A stretch of DNA of 49,785 nt, taken from NCBI GenBank assembly GCA_013054445.1, contig JAAMPI010000230.1, forward strand, positions 1 to 49,785, written 5' to 3'. A model generated the notes under the pieces. That model saw only the letters and a program-made list of their open reading frames with translations. It was not told where the DNA came from and ran no database searches. Shown one piece after another: positions 23,204 through 33,311 of the stretch; position 1 is the stretch's first letter, and each line of letters opens with the position of its first letter. The DNA comes from Cudoniella acicularis. Taxonomy: Eukaryota; Ascomycota; Leotiomycetes; Helotiales; Helotiaceae. The position numbers and the translations under genes are program-made.

Positions 23204-23640
23204 TACGGTACATACACTTTCATTTGTTTGTTATTCTACTAGGGATCTGGGACAGGCAGGATATGGCAATCTCGAACAGCGATTTGCTTTTGGTGGGACT
23301 GATATGGAAGCGCCTGGGGTTGGTGCATCTTGACACACTCGCTCTGATGCTTGAGTGTTGCTTTGTATTTCTCGTTTTCTGGAAGCGCAGAATTAAGTGC
23401 ACTTTAACATATTCCCATTCTCCAGTCGAAAGTGAGGTACTTTTGAGAAAACACCTCCGCCATTTCTTATAGCTATGCTTCCAACAGGTCCCAATGTCCC
23501 GGAGAAATATTATACGATTTGGTGCCCATCTCATTACCTGCTCTTTGGTTTTTTCCCTCCTGTTCAGGATGAGTTGCCACAACCTCCTATCCCACTACAC
23601 AGACCAAAGTGGCCGAGAACAATCTAACCATCTCAGATCA
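23204..23640. other. 3' intergenic between convergent genes
   Basis: Convergent 3' flank of the mitochondrial-type gene and the small membrane-protein ORF. No feature is recognised. Confidence 0.4.
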
Positions 23641-24048
23641 TCAATCATCCCAATCTTGAAATTGATGAGTCGCCACCTCTTCCGGGCGCATCAAATTCCT
23701 CCTATATAAACGCAAGCTAGCCTGACAACTAGCACACGCCATAATCCCACACTCAGGATACCGTCTCCCATATTGCGTATAGTGCCAGCAAGCTTCTCTA
23801 TCACACATCTCCATTGTCCGTAAGATGCCTTCGAGCCGTTTGTCCCAGCTAAGGCGATCTAAGATCTCTGCCAATGTTTCGCGATTGTCAGATAGTTGGC
23901 CCAGGAGGGCGCATAGCAACATCAAGAACGTAATAATTGACAACTCTGGGTTTCCGGATATGAGAAATAGGAGGCATATTACAGCGAGTACCTTAATAGT
24001 TGTTGGTATCTGACGGGTTTCCTGAGAATTCTGGGCTCCGGTATCCAT
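23641..24048 (-). CDS. small hypothetical membrane protein
   Basis: A single-exon ORF of 135 codons. Residues about 17-50 (TIKVLAVICLLFLISG then ELSIITFLMLLCALLG) form one or two hydrophobic segments. The C-terminal half is soluble and carries five cysteines, three of them as C-x4-C-x2-C in 'CGIMACASCQ', so a metal or disulphide site is possible. No family was recognised. The hydrophobic pattern and normal codon use make it more likely to be real than a chance frame. Confidence 0.45.
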   Translation of the reverse strand: MDTGAQNSQETRQIPTTIKVLAVICLLFLISGNPELSIITFLMLLCALLGQLSDNRETLAEILDRLSWDKRLEGILRTMEMCDREACWHYTQYGRRYPECGIMACASCQASLRLYRRNLMRPEEVATHQFQDWDD

Positions 24049-24664
24049 TTCTGCTTGTCTTTCTTGCGGTCGATAACTAGATTGCCAAATCCGGGTTTTT
24101 TCATCTAGACAGTGTTTGCCAGGCTATTTTGCTTGCTATGTGCTCGGGTTTAAGAGCGAGAGCATTTACTCTGACAAGAAAGTCGCGAGTTTCTTCGGTC
24201 ATTAGCGTTACAAACAAGCAGCTGGTTTGGTGTTACACAACATAAGTACGAATAACCAACTAAATCATTTCAGCTAGTGTCTTGACCAGCTTTATTTAAT
24301 TGGCTAGTGTCTCAAACTCCGCTCAGGAAACAGCAGTATAGTTTCGCAGGTCTAAACTAGATTGGGGTGGCTCTAACTCACCGTAATTGAGATAATAAGG
24401 CCAGGAAGTACTGTACTCATTCACATTTTTATCCGAAAGTAAAGTGTGGCAGCCGCTAGTCGTCAGAGTATAATTATTCACAGTCACTGAGATATTGAGA
24501 AAATTAAATACTCAATCACTGTTTCATCCTAACGTAAAATGTGATGGCTGCAGCTATTCCCTTTTCGGGGCTAAAGATATTGTCTTCGTTCACCTATCAC
24601 TTGAGGCATCCGCAGTCGTTCGATGCGCCCTGGTAAACATTTCATTTAAATTTCCTGACTGAAT
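24049..24664. other. intergenic
   Basis: AT-rich spacer with no supported feature. Confidence 0.4.
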
Positions 24665-25841
24665 CTATTCATCATCTCCGAAGAACACCTTAACAGGTAA
24701 CCAAGCATCACCGCAGACCTTGAAACGCTCAGGCATAGCATCCAACTTCTTGATCTCCTCATCAGTCAACTCCCAGCCATCCAACTCAAAGTTCTTCTCG
24801 ATTCTCTCCTTGTTTACACTCTTTGGGATAACAGACCATCCTTTTTGTAAACCCCATGCGAGGAGTATTTGCTGAGGTGTCTTATCGAGGGCCTTAGCCA
24901 TGGAGAGGAGGCTCTCGTTGGAGTACAGGGGTGAGTTGGTGCTGCCGAGGCAGGAGTAACCGGTGCTATGGATTCCCTTTTCGGTGTTATAGGCTACGAG
25001 CTTAGGAGATGGGTTGTTTGGGTGTAGTTCGATTTGGTTTACTGCTGGGATGATCTGGACAGCAATTAGTTCTCCACACAGTTGGGCGGACTTGACTGTG
25101 CTACGTACCTTAGTTGATGGATCATTCAGCAGAATTTCAAGGTTCTTGACTAGGTAAAATCAGCACTTAATCTAAGCTGAATTTTAGGATATTACTTACT
25201 GCCAAAGTTGGAAACACCAATATTCCTGACCTTGCCAGTAGCAGGAAGCTTCTGCATTTCTTGCCATGTCTTAATGAAGTTCCAGTCTGGAAGGTGCTTC
25301 TTCAGATCAGTTGGATCTGTAGATGATGGCCAGTGCATGAGGTAAAGATCGATGTAATCAACGCCAAGGGACTTCAGCGACGAATTGATTCCATCCTCGA
25401 CACGATGATGCCATGGGTTATCGAGCTTGGTTGTCAACCAGATCTCCTCACGTGGCACACCAGAGTTCTTGATTCCAGCACCGACCTCTGCCTCATTGCC
25501 GTATGCAAGCTGCGTACAATCAGCCTCGGTATCCTTCCGCTTCGGACAATTCACCTACCGCAGTGTCGATGTGACGGTAGCCTTTTCGGAGAGCAATCTC
25601 AACGGCGTTCTCGACTTCATGTGGCTTAGACTGCCAGGTTCCGAGTCCAAGAGCTGGAATCTTGTCGCCAGTGTTGAGGGTATATGTTTTTCTGGAAAGG
25701 GCTGGCAGTGAGCTATATGGCCTTGAAAATGAAAGGTGGGAAGTGACACTGGCAAGTCTTCGCAGACTTCTGCTTTGACGTGAACTGGTGTAGTTTTGTA
25801 GCTCTGGGGTAGACTTACGAGGTTGCCTTGGTAGAAGCCAT
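24665..25841 (-). CDS. aldo-keto reductase (Gcy1/Ypr1-like, NADP-dependent)
   Basis: A cytosolic NADPH-dependent aldehyde/ketone reductase of the AKR superfamily. Five exons (minus): 25841-25819, 25691-25559, 25509-25200, 25149-25109, 25054-24665; total 897 nt, 298 residues. The catalytic tetrad is visible: Asp50 and Tyr55 in 'HIDTALAYGNE', Lys80 in '[11 protein letters not shown]' and His111 in 'LYLMHWP'. The family signature 'GVSNFG' and the coenzyme-binding '[16 protein letters not shown]' follow. Exon 4 has only 41 nt. All introns are GT-AG, and the family text is continuous across each junction. The substrate cannot be deduced; glycerol or xylose-type reductases are the nearest named relatives. 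Confidence 0.93.
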
Positions 25842-26620
25842 TTTTGCGATAAGTTACACAGAGATTCTAGAGGGGGGGGATGAGGGAAGAGTGGGAGTGA
25901 AAGCGTGAATGGAGGAGATCCCTTGTACTTATACCCGTCATTCGAGTTCCGCAGCAGCCCCGTAAATGCCAGCTAAGAAATATTCTCTAAAATGGAACTA
26001 GGATGACGCGAATTCCGCCTTCAGAGCGTCAGTCCCCGCGGCCCTTGCAGAACTAAGTCGGGTAATGCTCCTCAGAAGTATCCCACCTTTCAGATGCACC
26101 GAAGCTCTTGTCCTGTCCCGCCAACCAAAACCCGAGGAGGCAAGGCGGAGGGGTAAAGAAGACAGCATGGAGCACCCAGCACAGTGGACCTTGCCATTTA
26201 GCCGATCCAAGAGGTGATGCGCACCTATCAGAAATCGACTTCGAAGCTTGGGATTTGGCCGATCAGAATGGCAGCTAAGCAGCTTTCCGGTGGGGTGGCG
26301 GGCACTGGCGGCTCGGTGGTTTCGTGCCCGGTATGTGATCGGACAAAGATTCGGAGTGTCTCTCTGACAGCTTTATCTTCAAACTGAGATTACTTGCGAT
26401 TTTCCACTTATAACTGAAGCTTCGAAGTGTGATTAAAGAGTTGAGATGGCATCTGAAGAAACGAAGACGATGCCGAACTTGAAAACGAGGGGCAACTTTA
26501 GCTCGGGAGACCTTCCTAAAATAATTAATTAGAGTCACGTGCAAGGTTATCTACAGCCGCATGGCCAGCTGCTAAATCGCAGGAAACAAAAATCAACCAA
26601 TTCTTGACAGAAATGCCATC
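25842..26620. other. bidirectional upstream region
   Basis: 779 bp between divergent genes (aldo-keto reductase on minus, FAM192A-like on plus). No further gene is seen. Confidence 0.45.
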
Positions 26621-27403
26621 ATGTCTTCCGGCTTTGTTTCTGGCGGCACAACAGATGTGCCCATTGAAAGAAGCGACGAATGGCTAGAAGCACAAAAAGA
26701 AATCGAAGCCAATCGCCGGAGGAAGGCTGAGCAAGCTGCTCAGTCTGACGGCAAGAGTTTATTCGAGACTCTCGAGGCAAATAAAGGTATGAATCGCATT
26801 GGCTCTGTTGCATTACATCTAGCTCTTGGGCTGATCACGTAGGGGTGCTCTGAATAATCAGCCGCCAAACAAGACGCATTCGAAGAGGCAAACAGACTCA
26901 AGAATCAATTCCGCGCCCTGGACGAAGATGAGGTCGAATTCTTGGACTCGGTACTCGAAAGCACGCGAGCAGAAGAGGATCGTGTAAAGAGAGAAACTGC
27001 GGAAGGTCTTGCGGTATTCAGGCGGCAACAAGAAGAAGCGGATAAGAAGGCAAGGAGGGGAAGCGATGCAGATGCTGAGGCAGCATCGCCAACTGTGGAA
27101 GAAGAGTCGTGGGTTGCTGGTGGACGGAAGCGGAAGCGCGCAAAGGAGAAGGAAGTCCTCAAAGGTGTCAAGGTCCGGAGATCTTCAACCGTGAACGAAG
27201 ATAAACCTACGCAAAATTCTACACCTGCACCTGCCAATGCTACCTCGACGAAAGCCGCAAAGCAGCCCGAGCCTGCACAATCCTCAAGCACTAGCAAACA
27301 GATCTCAAGTCCGCTTGCTGCCAAGGAAGTAGATACAGCAAGAATCAAGGAACCAGTCCAAGGCCTGGTCGATTATGGCTCGGATGAGGACGATGACTGG
27401 TAA
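26621..27403 (+). CDS. FAM192A / NIP30 domain protein (PIP30-like)
   Basis: Exons 26621-26786 and 26862-27403, total 708 nt and 235 residues; the junction AAA G|CC is in frame. The N-terminal NIP30 domain spans residues 1 to about 105: 'MSSGFVSGG', 'RSDEWLEAQKEIEANRRRK', 'SLFETLEANKAAKQDAFEEA', 'RALDEDEVEFLDSVLESTR'. Then follow a Lys/Arg-rich nuclear-localisation-like patch (GGRKRKRAKEKE), a low-complexity Ser/Thr/Pro linker and the conserved end 'LVDYGSDEDDDW'. The mammalian homologue binds the proteasome activator PA28-gamma. The role in fungi is less clear, probably nuclear. An out-of-frame ATG 8 nt upstream is ignored. Confidence 0.9.
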
Positions 27404-27438
27404 TTTCAAGCACAATTCTGGAGTTAGACCTTGTGTTT

Positions 27439-28093
27439 TTAGTTGATATCAAAAAAGAAATTTATTGTCCCGACCCCTTTTTCATTATTCTCAATGCTAC
27501 TCGTAGCTTGAAGTGTTTTTGAGTGCAAATAGACCGCTTTAGTGAGCAAGTGCTCCCATTTAGGCCAATCTTTGGCTTCTAAATGACTATTGGCTATTTG
27601 TAAAGCTCTTTGTTTGAATAGCCTCAGCGCCGTGCCAAACAGTTCAGTGAATCTGTGAGTATTTTCTGAATGTCCTACCAAAGGTACTTGAACAGTGTAA
27701 GAGGCCATTTTTATGACCTTGAATCAGCAGCCTCCCTGACCACTTTTCCTCCAATACGCTCTCATGGATAGCGATTTCTGGAGAGCATTTAGTGAGGACA
27801 TATCCATGTCCTAACCTCGAGATTTCCGGCCAATCTCCTCCCAGATGAAGTGTATTGAACACATCCTTGTTCAACCCATACTTCCAGAACCAGGTCCACA
27901 GCCTTTTGTACCGGCCGTCATATTCCACAAAGAGCACCGTTCCAGCCAGAGAGGTTTCCAGCTTATCGAGAATAACTTCCGTGGTTAGACAATCTGCTGA
28001 GACTCATGATCTGCTCAACTGGCAAGGATTTAGAGATCCAGCGCACATATGCGATGGCGGCTTTGACTCACTCGCAAGCATGACTTCACTCAT
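27439..28093 (-). CDS. three-exon hypothetical protein
   Basis: I propose exons 28093-28072, 27996-27718 and 27665-27439 (minus), total 528 nt, 175 residues. The first donor is a perfect GTGAGT, and the second intron is 52 nt (GTCATA...TTCAG). The reading frame is kept through both junctions, and the two halves read as natural protein: 'DKLETSLAGTVLFVEYDGRY', 'YGLNKDVFNTLHLGGDWPE', then 'FTELFGTALRLFKQRALQIA' and 'WEHLLTKAVYLHSKTLQ', which look helical. No family was recognised. Weak point: the second donor is not a strong consensus. Its promoter side faces the inverted-repeat element at 28194. Confidence 0.5.
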
Positions 28094-28193
28094 AATGGAG
28101 GCAGCTACAAAATAAATGCGTGTTAAATGAATAATGTCTAACCGCCTATGAAATTTGGCCTATTTTGCAAGCAGGAAACCCTCAGCTCCATCT

Positions 28194-28208
28194 GTTCTGA
28201 CTCAGCCA
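28194..28208 (+). repeat. left terminal inverted repeat
   Basis: 15-bp repeat, identical to the reverse complement of 28858-28872. Confidence 0.75.
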
Positions 28209-28857
28209 TAATGAGCGTCAGTGGTCAGAGTTGTGGCAGTAGTTACTCTGTTATCTCAGTGACCACTCAGTTGCAATTGCAGCTGAGTTATCTCAGTACC
28301 CAGAGAGCAATATTATAGTCATTTTAAAAAAGAACCGGGTGGGGTGGTTGTTAGTTTCATTGTGTACGAAAAAAATATAGATAATTTATCCTATTAGTAG
28401 TGAGATAGTGAGTTCTTATCTATATCTAATAAGATTAATTATCTATAATGTCTTCTAATAAGTATATTATATTAGAGTTTTAAAAGCTATATTAGTATAA
28501 TGATCTAGTAATTATTAGTATTATATATTTAAGTACTACTTTTTATTAAAAGTTACTAGTTAATAAAAGAATAAGTGTAAATAATAATTACTACTAGTCT
28601 TTTGCTTTTTTATAAGAGTAGGTATAACTCTGTGTTTTATAATGAAGATTATCTAAACTTCTATAAAATTTAGAAGAAACTAGATAAATTCTTATTTCTA
28701 AGTATATTTTTAGGTTGAGCATTAAAGGTATTCCTACTACCTTAGCGATATATGTAGCCACCTATTTTAAAAAGGTCACGATATTACTCAGCGGGCACTG
28801 AGACGACTGGGCGGTAATTGGGGTTTAAATGATCACTGAGACGACTGAGCAAAATGG

Positions 28858-28872
28858 TGGCTGAGTCAGAAC
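28858..28872 (-). repeat. right terminal inverted repeat
   Basis: 15-bp repeat, exact reverse complement of 28194-28208. Confidence 0.75.
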
Positions 28873-28936
28873 GTATCCCAAAGCATCTCAAACCCAAAGC
28901 CTAAATATGCGCCTCAGCTTTGTCGTGGACGAGCAA

Positions 28937-28944
28937 TATATAAA
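28937..28944 (+). promoter_or_regulatory. TATA box (TATATAAA)
   Basis: A consensus TATATAAA, 92 bp upstream of the ATG at 29029, followed by a pyrimidine/CA-rich leader. It suggests that the broken ORF behind it was, or is, transcribed. Confidence 0.5.
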
Positions 28945-29028
28945 CACGATGGCTTGCTTGCAATTTTTCGAGAGAGACAGAGAGATTTCTCCTCAAGATT
29001 CATCATTCATACCATCTTTTAAGTAGAC

Positions 29029-29652
29029 ATGTTCCCGTCAAATGAGCAAAAAGATATTCCAGCAGCTTTCTAAGCAGGCAACCGCCCCAAAGATGTGTTT
29101 CGAATGGGCCCCACAACGACACACATAAGCAACGTACTGAATATGGTGGACCTACGCGTCGACGTGCATAAAGATATCAGTAACCCTGGCTGGGCTATTG
29201 CGAATATTCAGGTCAACAAGGGAGCCAAGGACCTTGCAGCCAAAGCGCTCCCAAAAACGGGAAATACTGGCGCACAGAAGACAACACACAAAAGTCTTGC
29301 AAGCATTCGCTACTCTCAAATAAACTACAACAATGTTGCGTTCTAGCAGGCCATTGAGAAAGTAAAGCAAGCTGATGGCGCTATGATTATAGTTGAAACG
29401 GGGGGACCTTCTGGAAGTGGCTACGTCAATGGCGAGCCCTCTATGATTTCAGGGCAAGAGGTCGGGAAATGGGAGTATGATCCAGGACAAAAAATGCAAA
29501 AATACTGGGACGGGACTATCTGGATATTTTATGACGAGGTTGAGAAGAAGGAAAAGTACTGGGACGGAGTCGCGTGGCAGTGGAAAGCTTGGAATATCGA
29601 ACTTATGCTTTTATCCCTTGAGGCAGGCAAATTGAGTCGATTCCAAAAGTGA
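29029..29652 (+). pseudogene. hypothetical ORF with two in-frame stops
   Basis: One reading frame runs 207 codons from the ATG at 29029 to the TGA at 29650 and is interrupted only by TAA at 29071 and TAG at 29344. Both stops follow a Phe codon and would be Gln (CAA, CAG) with a single C-to-T change. The encoded text is protein-like, ending with two similar units: 'GKWEYDPGQKMQKYWDGTIW' then 'YDEVEKKEKYWDGVAWQW'. I do not recognise the family. Alternatives are two short introns (for example 41 nt ending at TTTCTAAGCAG) or stop-codon readthrough. A good TATA box lies upstream. A decayed gene is the simplest reading. Confidence 0.5.
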
Positions 29653-30012
29653 AGACAAGCGCTTCGCATGGAGGAAGGTGCCCAGAGCTGCTTCTCATGG
29701 GATCGTTGGTTATTTTTGTTGTCCAGTACACTCGTACTCCCAAGCATTGTCACTTAAAGAAGGATATATGCATAGAAAGCTTAAATTCATAGAGGCTGCC
29801 TACTTGTGTGCGCGCGAAATGATATGTGGAAACCAAGTTCTATTTTTAGGTCTAGCGAAGCCTCGAACCAGGCACAATATCACTGAAAAACATTCAAAGT
29901 AGACCTACGTATTCGGCAGGCCGTCTCAGGCAATGTTCCAGTCATCTTTTCGCCAGCATCTCCTTTATAAAACCTTCACTCACTCCCTTCGACCGCATCT
30001 CGCCATCGTAGG
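29653..30012. other. intergenic
   Basis: Spacer between the broken ORF and the phosphotransferase gene. No feature is supported. Confidence 0.4.
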
Positions 30013-31985
30013 ATGTCAGACTTCTTTGACGCTGCGCCCTCCCGACACAATATATCAATTGCTCTTCGTGCTATGAGAGAAGACGGCTCTGGTATACAAT
30101 AGCTCAATATATTGTTACATCCTTTGCTGATTCCACAGTGGAGGACATTCCGGAGGCAGATCTCTACAGATATACTAGGCATCGTTGGGTGTACGCGTAC
30201 GGCAACCCCCTTTCTGGTCATGTGTGCTGATCAGTCAGTTACAATGAAGCATATAATCTATCGCAGAAATATCTCAAGTTCAACCTGCAGGAATTTGTAC
30301 GCATCGCAGTCGAAGCAACTTCTAAAGGGGGCTCCCGTCGCTGTATGCTATTTCAAACATGTCATCACGTGACAAGTGCTAACCAATTTTTAAGGTACGG
30401 AAGTGCTCAAATGTAAGGAAAGCATGAATAATAGAGTGTATCTGCTCACAATGGACAATGGTTCAGTGGTATTTGCGAAGCTACCTAATTCAAGTGCAGG
30501 ACCAGCCTCCTATACCACAGCCTCAGAAGTAGCCACCTGTGCTTTTGTAGGTGTTTCCCCAATCCTGCCTCCAAATCTCGACCCTCTCTAACTGAGATTG
30601 CTACAGCTGCGTGAAGTCCTAGATATTCCAACCCCCCGCATAATGGCTTGGCCTGCTCGGAAAACCAATCCAGGAGGGGCAGAGTATATACTGGAAGAGA
30701 GGGCCCCAGGTCAATCTTTATGGACACTTTGGCAAGATTGGAACAGAGTACCAATGATAGCTCGTTTTGGTATCATAAGGCAAGTTGTTGAGATCGAACG
30801 TAAGCTTACAGACACAAAATTCAAGCATTGTGGTTGCATCTACTTCAAGGAGGATATCCCTCAAGGCGACTGCCTGGTAATAACAAGTACAATATTATCT
30901 TCGACTCTGGAACGATTCACGATGGGCCCCTTGGTGAACATGGATCATTGGCAGAAAGAAAAGGCTAGTATGGACTTGAACAGGGGGCCTTGTAAGTAAA
31001 CCTGCTTGACGCGGAATGCGTTTGTCTGATGTCTAACAGTTCACGACGCCCTCACGATGCCCTCGACTTCGTTAGAAACAAGGCGATTAGCGAGAAAGGT
31101 TTTCTAAACGAGCATGGCCATCCAAGGTTGAATTATGCTCGCTCGCCGACAGAACATGAGCAGCCTGAGGAAATGTTAGAGCTGTTAGATCAATATCTCG
31201 AGCTCGCTCCAGCCATGATTTCACCTTCTATACCAGATGACGTCAATGCCTCTACATTATGGCATCCAGACCTCCACCTTGATAATCTGTTTGTCGATCC
31301 CAACACTCTGCAGGTCACCAGTGTGATCGACTCGCAATTAACTGCAGCGGCTCCTCTCTTCTACCAATGTGGAGTGCCGAAGATGGTCCGACATCAAGAA
31401 CCAGTCTTACTCGATCTTTCCAACTGGCCGAAGTGGCCCGATGACTACAAGGACTTCGGACAAGACCAAAAGGAGTACGCTGAGAAGATGCACAGAAGTG
31501 AGTATTTACATCAGTACTACCTTAGGATCGCGAGGAGGGACAATCCAAGGCACTGGGCTGCTCTACAACTACACGATGAAGTACGAGTTCAGCCCGTTAA
31601 GATTGTGCAACAAGTGTGGGAAAACAGTACCATATTTTTCCTACGACAAGCGCTTATGAGGATTGTCAACAATTGGGAAAGGCTCTGCCCTGATGCTGGC
31701 CCATGCCCCGTGAGCTTCAGCGAGCAAGATTTCGTTTTGTATAACCATGAGGTAGAAAAGAGGGAGTTTATTTCTGATACACTGAACTTGATCCAAAAGA
31801 ATTATGGCTTAAATCCTGACAGGACAGTTGGTCCTGATAAATACGTGGAGATTCAAACCGAATTGATGCGATTAAAAGCTATTTGCCTGGAAGCTACGGA
31901 CAATGAGGAGGAAAGGTTCAACGTTGAGAAGCTGTGGCCATACCAGGATACTGTGAACCAACCATCGGTGGCTACCTTTACGTAG
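30013..31985 (+). CDS. APH-family phosphotransferase (fungal AIM9/FMP29-like)
   Basis: A protein with the aminoglycoside-phosphotransferase/choline-kinase fold (APH family, PF01636-type), common in large families in filamentous fungi. Six exons: 30013-30091, 30139-30196, 30239-30342, 30395-30546, 30607-30995, 31040-31985; total 1728 nt, 575 residues. Splicing yields the family text 'RYTRHRWVYAYNEAYNLSQK', 'VVFAKLPNSSAGPASYTTAS' (ATP-binding lobe) and 'EYILEERAPGQSLWTLW'. The catalytic loop is 'LWHPDLHLDNLFVD', and 'VIDSQLTAAAPLFYQCGVPK' follows in place of the usual IDW-Q. Introns are 42-60 nt with CTRAY branch sites. At the fifth intron the frame requires GTAAAC rather than the better-looking GTAAGT four bases earlier. 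The physiological substrate is unknown; the yeast relatives are mitochondrial. Confidence 0.88.
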
Positions 31986-32307
31986 GTGACAAGTTTCTGG
32001 CATGTATAACTATTTCCACGTCTAGGTCCACCTCATGTGCAAATTCTGTGAGACATTGCACATTCATCAACTTGTCGCAGGCTGAACATCGAGCTTACTT
32101 TGGCACCCTACTACCGATCTTTGACAATTGATGTGCTAAATTCACTACCTCTCATATTATTCTCGCTTCTCGCCCCTCCCTATTCTCATAGATGAGATCG
32201 TAGTTATCTAGCGCCCTCGTAAATGGAATCCCCGGGGATATAGCACTAGCATCACCTCTTTCCGCCCAGCCTTTTTCTCTATCTACCATGACGGCTTTTA
32301 AACGATA
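31986..32307. other. 3' intergenic
   Basis: Convergent 3' flank. Nothing recognised. Confidence 0.4.
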
Positions 32308-32586
32308 TCACAGGATATGGCGCCAGTCCTCCCTGTAGCCATCTCTTCGCTGTAGCCCTTCCCCATGCCTCACTCTCCTATGAGTGGTTAATGCGTCTCC
32401 TCGGAATAACATGACGCATTCTGGACACGGCCAAAGCCAATAATCTGGGGTGCTGTCCGGGCTTCTGGTATGTATGGCCTGATGTTGGAGAAGTCCTCTC
32501 TCACTGGTGAGGCTCCAGCCGCATGGACAATGGAGTGGTCGTGGAAGATTTCTTTTCGAAATGTGGGAACGTCGTTGGCGGATCAT
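32308..32586 (-). CDS. small C2H2-like zinc-finger ORF
   Basis: A 92-codon single-exon ORF with two finger-like units. The first is 'CPCGWSLTSERGLLQHQAIH', with a C-x-C knuckle. The second is a regular C-x2-C-x12-H-x4-H in 'CPECVMLFRGDALTTHRRVRH'. The repeated Cys/His spacing argues that it is or was coding. It may be a fragment of a longer nuclear or transposon-derived protein. No upstream exon was found. Confidence 0.45.
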   Translation of the reverse strand: MIRQRRSHISKRNLPRPLHCPCGWSLTSERGLLQHQAIHTRSPDSTPDYWLWPCPECVMLFRGDALTTHRRVRHGEGLQRRDGYREDWRHIL

Positions 32587-33311
32587 TTTGCCTCATGTGA
32601 TTTGTCTACAAGGATTGGGGTGAGGTCAAGAAGAAGCGGATGAGACTTGAGCAAGTGGGCTGGTCTTATAGGAAGCAAAGACTAAGGAACAATATCACTC
32701 AAGTGTTCTGGACCCTTCATGAGCTGTGGTTTTTCGGTAATCACTGGATTTTTTGATCCTTGACACTGATATATAGACTTTTTTTTGTCTACGAGCTTCG
32801 ATGTTGCTTGCGTCGAATATTTCTGACTTAGACAAACGGTAAAGGGCCCTGGACTCTGTTGCGGGCTAGAGGCGTACAATTAGAAGCCAAGGAATCCATT
32901 AGTGATGTGAAAAATAGCGAGTGTTCACCTAGTATAGCTTTCTATAGTTTGACTACATGTTTATGAGAGGTTTCATTAGCCCAATAAAAAAACCTGGTCA
33001 TTTCGAAATTGAATTATAGACTAAGGCTTCAACTTTGAGGTTGCTGAGGAACACGCTAGAAAATAAATGATGCGTATTTGTTGAAGTTCTTCACTATTGC
33101 AGTCACCCCTCCTACGGTAAACAAGCTCCCCTATTTCCCCATGCTCCCCCCAGCAACCTCGGCTCGCCTAAAAAAGCCCAAGCTCCCTTTATCTCCAACT
33201 CAAACTTACCTCCGTATTTATTGCAATTAATCAATCCTCAACACCAAACAATGCGATAACCCTCTCCCTTCCTCTTCCTCCATTAACCCTCCCTCCAGCA
33301 TCTCATACAAA
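32587..33311. other. intergenic
   Basis: Spacer between divergent ORFs. The last 200 bp are pyrimidine-rich (CTCC repeats), typical of a fungal promoter and leader for the HIT gene. Confidence 0.45.

Larger units (their letters stand above)
28194..28872. mobile_element. 679-bp element with 15-bp terminal inverted repeats, AT-rich core
   Basis: The 15-mer GTTCTGACTCAGCCA at 28194-28208 recurs as its exact reverse complement at 28858-28872. Inside, subterminal CACTGAGACGACTG motifs occur twice near the right end (from about 28797 and 28833), and CTCAGTGACCACTCAG lies near the left end. The core (about 28300-28760) is extremely AT-rich with no open frame. This fits a small non-autonomous DNA transposon, or a transposon eroded by repeat-induced point mutation. 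No clear target-site duplication was seen at the edges. Confidence 0.65.
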
